Below are positions 35,096 through 47,646 of a DNA stretch of 64,000 nucleotides, piece after piece (position 1 is the first letter of the stretch; the number at the start of each line of letters is the position of its first letter). The stretch lies in contig MU400609.1 in assembly GCA_022578965.1 (NCBI GenBank), positions 81,864 through 145,863 of the forward strand. Direction: 5' to 3'. The position numbers were made by a program, and so were the translations under genes. Origin of the DNA: Xylaria sp. FL1777. Lineage: Eukaryota; Ascomycota; Sordariomycetes; Xylariales; Xylariaceae. The notes under the pieces are model-generated. The model did not search any database. It had not been told where the DNA came from and saw nothing but the letters and a program-made list of their open reading frames with translations.

Positions 35096-36726
35096 TTATA
35101 GCTATGCTAAAAATACTTTTAATTTTTGCTATACTATGTTTAAACTTAAAATTGTTATATAACTGTTTAGTAAAGCTAAAAACTACTTAAAAGAAACGCT
35201 TTATAATTAATATTATGTTATTTAAAAAGTTATATAAAAAAAAAGAAATTTCTAAAGTATAATAAATTAATAATAAAAATAATTTAGCTAATGCGTTTAT
35301 AAAAAAAACATTAAACTAAGTGCTAAAAACCCTAATATTTATAAATTAGCTAACTATATAAATAAAAGCATTTATAAAAAAGAAGTAAAGATAATTTTTA
35401 TATAAATAAATTAAAAAAAGAAAATTAAAAAAATACTTTTGTATAGAAATTGTTATAATAATTATATCATAAATAAAAAAGCAACAAGCAAATATATTTG
35501 ATTTTAAAAAAAATACTAAAAACTATAAAACATTGCAAATTTTATATTTTTTTCTGTACGATTATTTTTTAAGCTATATATAAGTGCTTAACATTTCTTT
35601 TTACTTTTTTTACTAAACTATTATATAATACTTAACTTTTTTTTATTTATTTAAGTATAATAATTATAATAAGCACTATATAATTGCTAAACGTATATAA
35701 TATACGTATTACTTTAGAATTTTATTACTTGTTAGTAACTTTAAAATAAAAAGCTTTTATAGTTTATATAAGCATTTTAGCTATATAAAGCAACTATAAT
35801 ACTGCATAACTAAATAAATACTATATAAAAGTAGCTTTTACAACAAATTATTTAAGCTATAGTAAAGGCAATTAAGGCACTATATAAAATCTAAACTTTA
35901 ATATTAACTAAGGGCATTAATGCAACTTAAAACTTATTACTTTTTGTATAACAGATAATTATTAGCAAACTATTTAAATAATAAGCTATACAAAAAAAAA
36001 ATAAATATATATATTTATATATAGCAACTAAAAGAACAGTTAATTGCTAAAATTACTAGTTAATAATTATATAACGTTATAACTACTATTTTAGCTTATA
36101 ATGTAAAGCTAGCAATTATTAATGTTGTACTATAGTAAAGCAACTATTGTACAAGTATATATATGTGTATATATAAGTATATATATAAAAATAACTAAAT
36201 GTAAAGCTATTATAAGTATATATATATATATATAAAGCAGCTAATAACGAGATAAGCAGCCGTATAAAGTAAAAGGTTTAAAGATATAAAAGTAACAAAG
36301 GGCACTATAAAATTTAAGCTTTTTTTATAAATAAAGCCTAGCTTTTATATTTTAGTACATTATTAAACTTGCTACTATATAAAAAAAGAACTTTTAATTA
36401 ACCTTAGTATAAATTGCTTACTATTAATACTTTACTTTATACTATTAGCTAACATTAGTTAATTATATAACGATAAAAACAAAGGACTCCAATTATGCTA
36501 ACAATAATTAAACTGCATAAAGGTTTAAGTGCTTTACTTAAAAAGCAACTATTTTTAAACTTAAGCTTTATATAACTATAAAGTTTAAAAAGAGCAAACA
36601 TATAAGCAACCCTTTTTTTGCAAAAACTAAAGTATTAAGTATTTAATTTCTTATAGGACCATTTTTTTTTATTTTTTTTAGATAGCATTGTATAAGGGGA
36701 ATTATAACCAAAAAAAAAGTAGCTAG

Positions 36727-37013
36727 TGTTAAAATAACTAGTTATTAGTTATAACTTTTATATATAGTATATATAATAGGTTTTATATAAAGATTACTTC
36801 GTGCAAAGGCTATTACATAAACTAAGGTAATTTTAGTGTTAGCTTAGTTTATACGTTAATAAAGTTTTTATATATAAAGAAAAACTTTTGCTTTATATAA
36901 ACTTTCTTTTTTTTTAAATATATAAAACATAGACAGCTTATAATATAAAGATTATTGTATTTTGTTTTAGCACATATATGTTAAACATATAATCGTATAA
37001 AGCCTATTTAATA
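36727..37013 (+). repeat. Copia 3' LTR, 287 bp
   Basis: Direct repeat of 29639-29925, followed by TTTTA. It differs from the 5' LTR by scattered transitions in both directions, as expected if both LTRs mutated independently. Confidence 0.9.
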
Positions 37014-39190
37014 TTTTAACTATTAAAACTATAAAGCTACAATTTTTTACTTAAATAATATAAAATTTATGCTTTTTAATGCTATTTAAATATAATTTAA
37101 TTAAACTTTATTAAAAAATAATATATTAAATTTAATTAAGTTATAAATTAAAAACGCTAAAATATAAGCATAAAATTTATTATGTAATAATAACAAGGCT
37201 TAATAGTATTAAACTTTATTTTTTTTAATATATTGCTTGCAGCTAAAAAATTACATGTTATATTTTATAAAAAAATCTTAAAAAGTCTAAAAAATTAGTT
37301 AAATAAAATTTAGCGCAATATAAAAAAAAGCTAGTATAAAAAGCATTTATTATTTACAGTTATATATATTGCTTGCTTTTATTTAAGCAGCTATTATAGC
37401 TTAAATAAAAAATGTAATTTTTTAATTTTTATATACTATTATAAGTTATTTATTATAGTTTTAATAATTTAAAATAGTATAAAATAAAGTATTATAAATT
37501 TAATATACTTTAAATATTTTTTTTTTGTTTTTATAAATAGCAAAAGTTTATAAAATATAGCTAACGTTATTTTATAGTTATATAATGTTTAAAAATAAAG
37601 CAAACCTTTTTAAATATAATAATTTAAATAAAAAATAAACAGCATAAACTAATAAATAATTAGTTGCTTTATTTATATAAACTAAAGTTAGCATTAAGTA
37701 AAAAAAAAGCTATTTTTTTTTAAAAGAAGTAATAATATATTATTATAATTATATAAATAAGCTAAGTATATTTAAACTAATAACTATAAAACAATTAGTT
37801 AAATTTTATATAATATTTTTATAACTTATGTTAAAATTTTAAATACTATTTTTAAAATTAAAATTATTATATATAAATATAGCACTTAAGTTATAAGTAA
37901 TACGCTTTAAATTAAGCTATATATTTATTAATTTAAGTATTAAAACATTAGCTAATTAGCTATTATATATATAACTTTGTTTAGCTATTTTATTTAGCTG
38001 TTTTAAAATAAACTTATAGCTAATATATACTTTAAATTAAGCAAAAATATTAATTATTTAAGTTTATATTTTATTACTATAAAAATAAATACTAATAAAT
38101 TATTATAAGAAATTACTTATTAAAAGTATATATGCACTTAATAATAAAGCTATAATTATATATGCTTTAACAATATAAAAAAATAGCATATTAGCTTTAG
38201 TTATATTATAAAATTTATGTTTAGTTTGCTAATTTATAAAAATACTTAGAAAAAAGGCAATAAAATATAAAAATATATTTTAAATTTAAAATTAAAAAAA
38301 ATAAAATAACCTTTTGATTTATTATATATTATAAACATTTTTAATTTAGCAAAGCTTTTTATTAAAAGCTTTAAATGCTTTAAAATTAAATTTAGTAAAA
38401 GCTAATTATTTAAATAAAATAAAAAGCTTGTTTTAAAATGTAAAAATATTAGTAATATTATAACTTATATTGTTTTTTTTAAATTTTATTTAAATATTAG
38501 CTTTTTAAAAATACTATTAAACTTTAAGGTTTTTTAATACGTTAACTATTTTATACATTTGTAGCTTTAACTAATTACTAGTTATAGTTTGTAATAAAAG
38601 CTATTTTTTTTAAAAACTAACAAAAATTATAGCTTTAATTATAATTATAATACTAGTACTTTTGTATATTTATTATAACTTATTACTAACATATAAAATT
38701 AAATTCCTTATTTAAATTATTGCTTTTATAATTAAAATTATTTTTAAAATTAAAAGCAATAAAAGTAATATTAAAAAAATTAGTTAATTTAAATATAAGA
38801 AATAATATAAATGCTAGTATAATAAACTATATAAGCAAGCAAAGTAATTATAGAAAAAACAATAGTAAAAAAAACGATATTTCGGTCGGAAAATCTATAG
38901 TATGCAATATAATAAGAACAAAGCGTTAAAAAAATACAAAAAAAATATAATTATATGCAAAATATAATAATTAATTAATTAAGTATAACTTTGAACAGAT
39001 TTAAAGTTGCTGCGTAAATAAATCACGGTTTATTGTTTTTTAAATAAAAACATAAGCAGAAAAATTAACATAGTTACTTTAAACTAGAATTCTAAGTTTA
39101 TATTAAAAAAAATAAAAAGGATTATAATTAGTAAAAAAATAGTATAGCTAAAAAAGTACAAACGCAAAAACTATTTTAGTTTAAGGCACC

Positions 39191-41103
39191 TAAAATAATA
39201 TTATAAGCAATTTAAGCTATTATGTTTAAAATGTTAGTTTAAGCAGCAGTTAAAAAGTATAAAGTTTTATAAACTATTTTATAATGCTAGTTTAATAAAA
39301 AACTAACAAAAAAAAAAACAAATAAAAGCTTTTAAGCTTTATTTTTATATTTAAAAAGTTAATTAGTTTATTAAGTTATTAGTTAAGCTAAATTAAGCTA
39401 TATATTTATTTTTGTTAAGTTTTAGCAAATAGTTAATTATATATTAAATATTTACAAAAAAAAAAAAAGTTAAAAATATATAGTATACTTATTTTTTTTA
39501 AAAAAACTTAGTAATAAAAACTACTAAAACTTAGCTAATTAGCTATTTAAAAGTTAATAAAGCTATAATTATTAATATTAATATTTTTTTTAATTAATTT
39601 AATGCTTTAAAAATAGCTAATTTTATATTAAATTGCTAATATAACGCTAATAAAATAAAAATTAGCTAAAGCATTAATAATAATTATTAAGTTATTTATA
39701 AAAAAAAAGCTATTTAATACTTAAAAAAAACATTAAATAAAACAAATAAATAACTATAATAAAATATATTAATAATAATAAAATAGCTTTTTTACTATTA
39801 GTTATTTTTAAAAGCTTTAATATATAATAATAGTAATTTTTAAACTAAAATATTAGCTTATAAAATAATTAAAAGTTTAAAACTTTGCTTAAAAAATAAA
39901 CTAGTAATAAAATAGCAATAAATTAGCTTAAAGGCTTTTTTATTTTAGCTATTTATAGCTAATATAACAATAAATAAATAATATTAGTTTATAATAATTA
40001 TAATTTTTATATAAGCGATTTTTTTTAGCAATTTATTTATTAAATAAAATATAGCTTATTTTTTATAAGCTTTATTATAGTTATATTATTTAAGCATTAA
40101 ATATAAAAGTTTTTTTACTGTTAAAAAAACAGCTAAAAAAATATTTATTAAAAGGTTTAATTATAGCTTTAAAAATTTAAGCTTTAAAAAAAAACGTTTT
40201 AAAAGCATTTTAGTTAGCTAAAATTAATATTTTAACGTTTAATATACTAAAAAACGCATAAAAAATAGCTAAAATATATTTTTAAAATTGCTTAAAGCTA
40301 TTTATAACGGACTTATTATATATTAATATAATAGGTTTGCTTTTAAAGTCTTGATTTATAGGTAACAATAGGATTTTTAACAATAGTTTATTAAGGAGGT
40401 TTTTAGGGTACTTCTATTACTATGTATTAATAAAGGTTTTAAAGAATTAAAAGTAATAAATATATTAGTGCTTAATAGTTATAAAAAATTAATAGCTAAA
40501 AAACTAGAACTAAATAAATAACTAAATATAAAAAATGCATAATTATATAAACAAAAAAAAAATAAAAAAAGTAGTAATTTTTTTTAAATTATTACAAGTT
40601 TAATAAACACTAAATTACTATAAACTTAATAAGCTTTAAATTATTATAAGCTTAGTAAACTAAATAAATTATTATGTAATTTTAGCTTTAGTTAGCAAAA
40701 AAAAAATGCAAAGTATATATAAAAGTATTAAGCTGCTTTAAAAGCTACTTTTGTACTAATTTTGTAATATTATTTCCTTTTTTCTAAAATTGTTGTTTTA
40801 ATAATTTTCCGTAAGTATTTTTTCTTTTTTTTTCTTTTATATGTTATAATATTAAAGTGTATTAAAAAAACTAACCGTTTATTTAAAACAAAGCAAAAAC
40901 TTATTTTTGCTTTCTTTATTAATTTTATTAGCTATAAAGTTATACTTTGTTTTTGCTGCTTTAATTAATTATTAATATATAAAATAATAAATAATATGTT
41001 TTATTGTTTTAAATATATATGCGTTAGTTGCTTTTGTAACAAATTAAAAGTTTTAATTAACTTAATTAACAATATAGTTTTTAAGCATTATTGTTTTATC
41101 TTA
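39191..41103. repeat. 1.9-kb AT-rich spacer between the inverted arms
   Basis: Lies between the inner ends GGCACC (39190) and GGTGCC (41104). No terminal repeats or coding remnants recognised. A slightly GC-richer patch is at about 40,310-40,430 (GGAGGTTTTTAGGGTAC). It may be older repeat DNA into which the arms inserted. Confidence 0.55.
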
Positions 41104-43640
41104 GGTGCCTTAAACTAAAATAGTCCTTACGTTTGTATTTTTTTAGCTATATTACCTTTTTATTAATTATAACCTTTTTTACTCCTTTTAATACAAACTT
41201 GGAATTCTGGTTTAAAGCAACTATGTTGATTTTTTTGCTTACGTTTTTATTTAAAAAACAACAAACCGTAATTTATTTATGCAGCAACTTTAAATCTGTT
41301 TAAAGTTATACTTAATTAATTAATTATTGTATTTTATATATAGTTATATTTTTTTTGTATTTTTTTAACGCTTAGTTTTTGTTGCATTGCATACTATAAA
41401 TTTTTTAACCGAAATATTGTTTTTTTTACTATTGTTTTTTTTGTAATTACTTTGCTTGCTTGTATAGTTTATTATATTAGCGTTTATATTACTTCTTATA
41501 TTTAAATTAACTAACCTTTTTAATACTACTTTTATTGTTTTTAACTTTAAAGATAATTTTAATTATAAAAGCAATAATTTAAACAAGAAATTTAATTTTG
41601 TACGCTAGTAATAAGTTGCAATAAATATATAAAAGTATTAGCATTACAATTATAATTAAAGCTATAATTTTTGTTAGTTTTTAAAGAAATAGCTTTTATT
41701 GCAAATTATAACTAGTAATTAGTTAAAGCTATAAATGCACAAAATAGTTAACATATTAAAAAACCCTAAAGTTTAATAGCGTTTTTAAAAAACTAGTATT
41801 TAAATAAAATTTAAAAAAAACAATACAAGTTGTAATATTACTAACATTTCTACATTTTAAAACAAGCTTTTTACTTTATTTAAATAACTAGCTTTTATTA
41901 AATTTAATTTTAAAGCATTTAAAGCTTTTAGTAAAAAGCTTTATTAAATTAAAAATGTTTATAATATATAATAAATTAAAAGGTTATTTTGTTTTTTTTA
42001 GTTTTAAATTTAAAACGCATTTTTATGTTTTGCTGCCTTTTTTTTAAGTATTTTTATAAATTAGCAAACTAAGCATAAATTTTATAACATAATTAAAGCT
42101 AATATGCTGTTTTTTTATATTGCTAAAGCATATATAATTATAGCTTTATTATTAAATATATATATACTTTTAATAAGCAATTTTTTATAGCAATTTATTA
42201 GTATTTATTTTTATAGTAATAAAACATAAACTTAAATAATTAATACTTTTGCTTAATTTAAGGTATATATTAGCTATAAGTTTGTTTTAAAATAGCTAAA
42301 TAAAATAACTAAACAAAATTACATATATAGCAATTAATTAGCTAATGTTTTAATATTTAAATTAATAAATATATAGCTTAATTTAAAGCGTATTATTTAT
42401 AACTTAAGTGCTATGTTTATATATAACAATTTTAACTTTAAAAATAGTATTTAAAATTTTAGTATAAATTATAAAAATATTATGCAAAATTTAATTAATT
42501 GTTTTATAATTATTAGTTTAAATATGTTTAGTTTATTTATATAGTTATAATAGTATATTACTACTTTTTTTAAAAAAAAATAGCTTTTTTTTTATTTAAT
42601 ATTAACTTTAGCTTATATAAATAAAATAACTAATTATTTATTAGTTTATGCTATTTATTTTTTATTTAAATTATTATATTTAAAAAAGTTTGCTTTATTT
42701 TTAAACATTATATAATTATAAAATAACATTAGTTATATTTTGCAAACTTTTATTATTTATCAAAACAAAAAAAAAATATTTAAAATATATTAAATTTATA
42801 ATACTTTATTTTGTATTATTTTAAATTATTAAAACTATAATAAACAATTTGCAATAGTATATAAAGATTAAAAAACTACATTTTTTATTTAAGCTATAAT
42901 AACTGCTTAAATAAAAGCAAATAATATATATAACTATAAATAATAAATGCTTTTTATACTAGCTTTTTTTTATATTGCGTTAAATTTTATTTAACTAATT
43001 TTTTAAACTTTTTAGGATTTTTTTATAAAACATAACGTATAATTCTTTAGCTATAAGCAGCATATTAAAAAAAATAAAGTTTAATACTATTAAGCTTTAC
43101 TATTATTATATAATAAGTTTTATGCTTATATTTTAGTATTTTTAATTTATAATTTAGTTAAATTTAGTATACTATTTTTTAATAAAGTTTAATTAAACTA
43201 TATTTAAATAGTATTAAAAAGCATAAATTTTATATTACTTAAGCAAAAAATTGCAGCTTTATAATTTTAATAATTAAAATATGCAAGTTAAACAAAAAAA
43301 TATACTTAAAACAAAAGCAAATTAATTAATATTAAGTTTTAAAGCTATTGCTAATATATAAGTATTATAAAATATTTACTTATAATAACTATAGTAGTTT
43401 AGCTTAGTAACTATAAAATGCTATGTTAAATTATTTTTTATTTTTTTATTTTTTTTTATAAAGAAAAGTTTAGTAATTATAAACTAAAAATGTTATATTT
43501 TGCTTAATTATTTTATTTTAATGTTATAAAACTAGAACTTATAACAGAAATACTATAGTTAAGCTTTATTTAATATATTATAGCTAAAAATAAGTAAAAA
43601 GCTATTAATTTAGCTTTAAAGCATATTAATAATGCTTTTA

Positions 43641-46600
43641 TATATATATTGTATTACTTGGGCTAACGGCTTATTAGCTATGCTAGTTTTTATTTCTTAT
43701 ATATATAGGTAAAAACTGTGCTTATAGGTTAAAAGCAAGCCATAAATAGCTTACTTTTTTTCTAGTAGCTAAATAAAAACATCCTGTATTTATTTTTAGG
43801 TTATACTAGTTTTGCTATAATTTTATTAAGTGTTTTGCTTTTTATTTTTCTGCTTTTAAGTTGTTTGCTTACTTACATTATACTGTTAATTAAATATATG
43901 CACTTTTATGTAGTTATTTTGTAGTTTTTTTTTCTTTGTATTTTTTTTGCTTTATAGTTTGCTTGCTTTAATATTACTGCTTGCTTTATGCTGCTTATAG
44001 TAGTTTTTTTAGTTTTAGCACTTATTTAGCTAAATATGTTGCTTTTTTTTCTTAGTTTCTTTTTAAACCTTTTTTTATTATATTGCTAATATATTATAGT
44101 TTGCTTGTTTTAATATTATTACTAGCTTTTTGCTATACTAGTTTTTTTATAACTAAGTTATAATTAAGTTATAAGTAAAGTTAATTATTTATTACTTTTT
44201 AGTTTGCTTTTTGCATATTTATTTTTTAAGCTACTTTTGTGCTTTTTATAATAAGCTTACTAAGTAAGCATAGCTTATAAATAACTTATGCATTAAGCAA
44301 TATAAAGTAGCAATAAATAGTAAGTTACTTTATTTAGCTACTTATGCTAATCTTTTTCTTTTTTAACTACTAATTTTACTACTTTTATTATTATTATTAC
44401 TATATGCTTAGCTTATGCTTGCTTTAATATATTAAAATGCTAAGTTTATAATATAATTAGTTATTAATATATTATAGTTATATAAAAATTTACTTTGCTA
44501 TAGCTATTATACTTTCTATAGTACGTATTTATAACTAGCTTAACTTAAGTATATATATTAACTAGTATTAAGCTTATATATTTAAAGTTATAAGTTATTT
44601 TATTGCAGTTTTTATTAGTTATTTAATTTACAATATTAAATAAAGTAGCTAATAGCTTATTACTATATAGTTTAAGCTTTTATAACTGCTTGTTGTTATG
44701 CTTTTTTGCTATAATGCTAATTTTTAAAATAAGAGTAAATGCTTTAATACTTTATGCTAAAGTATTACTAATAGCTTTAAAATTTGTATTTATTAAGCAT
44801 GCTAAAATGCTTAAGCTATGTTATTACTATATTGCTTATATTATAGTAGTATATTATATATTTTTTATTGTTGTTTTTTTTATGCTAACTATATAAAAAT
44901 ATTAATAACTTTTATGCTTGTAATATTACTAGCAAGTTTGCTAAATATTTATAATGCAAAAAAAGCAAAGTAAACACTAAAAGTAACAGTTATAGTTCTA
45001 TAAGTACTTTTAACCGTATTAATATTTATATGTTTTTAAGCTTTACTTTATGCTTATTTTAATTATTAAAGTTTTTTTAATTTTAAGTGCTGCTAATAAT
45101 TCTTTAGCTTAAAAGAGTTAATAAAGAACTTTAATTATTTATTAAAGCTTATATAGCTACGCGTTATTTTTGTACTAATAAAGATATTTAAGCTATATTT
45201 ATAGCTAGTATATAACTTTAAGTTATAATTAAAGAAGCAAAAAAAGCTACAGCAAGTAAAAAAGCCAAAAGTTTTATATAAATAAGCTAGTTAAAAGGTG
45301 TTTATATAACTTTTAAAGGTTAATATTATTATATATTTAGTAGCTAAAAGTTTTAGTAAAATTTTAGTATTTAGTGCTTAATAAAGTTATTTAATTGCTT
45401 TGCTTTTTTATAATATATACTTTTTAACTTTTATAGTTTTATGTTTATAATTTTATGTTGCTATTTTTAGTACTTTATTATATTATGCTTTACTTTAAAG
45501 TTTATAAATGTAAGCTTATAATAAGCAGCTTTTTTAAGATTATAAATAGCAAATAGCTTTATAATAGCTGTTTTAGCTTTTGCTTTGTAGTTATAATAAA
45601 CTTTTTTTAGCTTAAAGAAAAGCTAGTATTAATGCTTAGTTATTTTTGCTTTATGTTTAAAAGCTTTTATTTTTATGTTTTTATAGCTATTTATAACTTA
45701 ATTAGTTTTTTAGCTACGTTATAATAGCTAAGCTTTTTTATATTTAGAACTTATTTAGCTATTTTATGTGCTTTTTTTAAGTTATATAATAACTAATAGC
45801 TTAGTTAAAAATTTGTTTGCTTTTTTAGTATACTACAAGTATTATTATATTTAAAGCACTAGTTTAAAAAGTGTAGTAATAACTCTTTAGCTTAATTGCA
45901 TTAGTACATTAGCAATTTATAGCTAAATACTTTTTAAAACATAAAGTACTTTTTTTAGCTAATTTTTTTTATATATAGCTAAACTAATATAAAGCTTTTA
46001 ACTTTATGTAAGCTTTTATATATGTTAAGCTGCTTATTATATAAAAGCTAATTAATAGCAGTTTATTTAAACCTTATTTTTTCTTGTTTTTTAGTTTACT
46101 ACTAAATATGCTACGTATATATTAATTCTAGGTTTATTAGTAGCTTGTTTTTTTTGTTGCTTTTATTGCTTTTTTAATATATTTTGTAGTTTAAAATTTT
46201 TAAAAGTTTGCTTTATGCTTTGCTAGCTTAAAGTATTTTTTTTTTGCTATTATTTAGCTATATTTTGTAGCTTTAGACTTTTTTGTTACTAGTTAAGTTA
46301 TATATTACTAAAGCTAGCTTTTTAGACTGCTTTTAGATATAATTTGCTATGTTTATGTTTTTAACTTTTTTTGTGTATTTAATAGTTTTATAGTTTAGCT
46401 ATAAGTTTAAAAAAAAGATTAGCAATTTTATTTTAAGGTTAGTTATATAAACACTTTTATAAGCTTTAATAATAGCATATAAACATTTATTTTAAACTTG
46501 CTTAAGTGCTTTTAATAGCTTTTGTTTTAGCTATTAGTTTTGTTTTATTAATTTATGCTATACTGTTAATTTATATTTAATTATTGCTTGCATTACTGCT

Positions 46601-47646
46601 ATATATAAAAGTTTTGCTTAAATTATGCTTAGTTTTTACGTAAACTAAGCTAAGTAGTTTATTAATAACGTTTGCTTTTTTAGCTTTTTATAGAGCATTT
46701 TATGTTGCTTTTTCTAGTTTAAGCAGTAGTTTATTTATACGCTAAGCATTTTTGCTGCTGTTTTAAAGCGTATTTTTTTTGGCCTGCTTTTATTGTATGC
46801 TTAGAGGCTTTTTAGCCTAGCTTCGTAAAGTAAACAAAGTAATATTTGCTTAAGTTAAATTTAAATCTGTGTTTTTGGCTTTATTTTAAATAGATTTTAT
46901 AAGCTTGTTTAAGCGCTTTATAAGCTGTTGTTGTGTTTTTTTTAGCACTTAATAAGTTTATATTATTTGCAAAAATAATGCTTTAAAGCTTTTGCATAAG
47001 CTATAGTTTATTATATAGCAAAGCAATATATAAGCAAAAAAAAATTAGCAATAGCAGGAATTCTTATAAAGTACTTACTTTAATATGTATTAAGTTTAAC
47101 TTTTGCTTCTTAAAAAGTAAAGTTATTATATAGTTTATTAAAAAGCTTTATATTTATTATACTGTTTACTTTAAAAAGCCTATTCTTTTAAGTATTTAGT
47201 AAAGCCTTTTATGCACTATTAAGTTAAACGCTTTTATTATATTTAAAGAAAGCATTAAAATTGCTTTATTTATAGCTTATATATAGTATACTGCAAAAGT
47301 AATTAAATGTAGCGCTATTTTTATAAACTGTTATAACTTATTTTTTATTTGTTTAAAAAAAAGCAGTTTATATATTATAGCAGCATAAATTAGTTTTAAA
47401 GCTATTTTGGCTTTAATAAGCTTTTTTACTATGTTTAATAAAGCAATAAGCTGCTAAAAGCCTAGTAAGCTTTTATCTGGTTTATTTTTCGGAATAACTA
47501 TTATCTGGGCGTTCTAAAAGCATTTCAGGTAATAATTAATCCGGAAGCTAGCTAATGCTATATTAGCTATACGCTTAGCAAGAAACCTATGTTTATCCTT
47601 ACTGTCTTTAGGCAGCTATAAGCTACATGTTTTCAAAAACGCGTTC
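43641..47646 (-). mobile_element. 5'-truncated Tad-like LINE insertion
   Basis: A 4,006-bp body is flanked by the 12-bp duplication ATAATGCTTTTA (43629-43640 and 47647-47658); the left arm at about 29,270 shows the unoccupied site. Reading on the minus strand, the element begins inside the reverse transcriptase domain, so it is 5' truncated, as LINEs often are. The 3' end abuts a (TA)n tail at 43641-43649. The first 190 bases are noticeably less AT-rich than the rest. Confidence 0.85.
47400..47642 (-). pseudogene. LINE reverse transcriptase remnant
   Basis: The minus-strand frame reads AFLKTCSL, then ANIALASFRINYYLKCF, NAQIIVIPKNKPDKSLLGF and QLIALLNIVKKLIKAKIA. This matches the N-terminal RT block of Tad/I-type LINEs (typically R-V-L-KPGK-D...WRPIALLNTIGKVIE). 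Stops fall where a Trp would be expected, as TGG-to-TAG mutation produces. Confidence 0.85.

Larger units (their letters stand above)
29639..37013 (+). mobile_element. Complete but RIP-inactivated Ty1/Copia LTR retrotransposon
   Basis: Two 287-bp direct repeats (29639-29925 and 36727-37013) start TGTTAAAATAACTA and end TTTAATA (probably TTAACA before mutation). The 5-bp target duplication TTTTA lies at 29634-29638 and 37014-37018, and the reverse copy at about 43,280 shows the empty site. A purine tract, AAAAAAAAAGTAGCTAG, precedes the right LTR, so the element reads on the plus strand. Copia RT/RNase H remnants lie at 34435-35095 in one frame with stops. LTR differences are transitions. (TA)n tracts lie at about 36,160-36,235. 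Confidence 0.92.
25830..39190 (+). repeat. Left arm of large inverted repeat (unclassified 5.86-kb element, split by Copia)
   Basis: After removing the Copia insertion and its target duplication (7,380 bp), this arm is about 5.98 kb by coordinates, or about 5.85 kb without the 132-bp end module, matching the right arm in reverse orientation. Examples: the 72-codon frame at 28552-28770 (minus) pairs with 48162-48380 (plus). The outer end GTGCTTTAAACTA and inner end TTAAGGCACC suggest terminal inverted repeats (TTTTAGGTGCYTTAAACTA) of a DNA transposon. No transposase domain could be recognised through the mutations. Confidence 0.8.

Noticed and set aside
36120..36235. TA-rich microsatellite as a possible origin or matrix site
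   Set aside because: Simple TATATA tracts are expected throughout DNA of this composition; nothing specific marks it.
44690..44896. A 68-codon hydrophobic frame
   Set aside because: It lies on the strand opposite to the LINE reading direction and consists of chance AT-rich codons.
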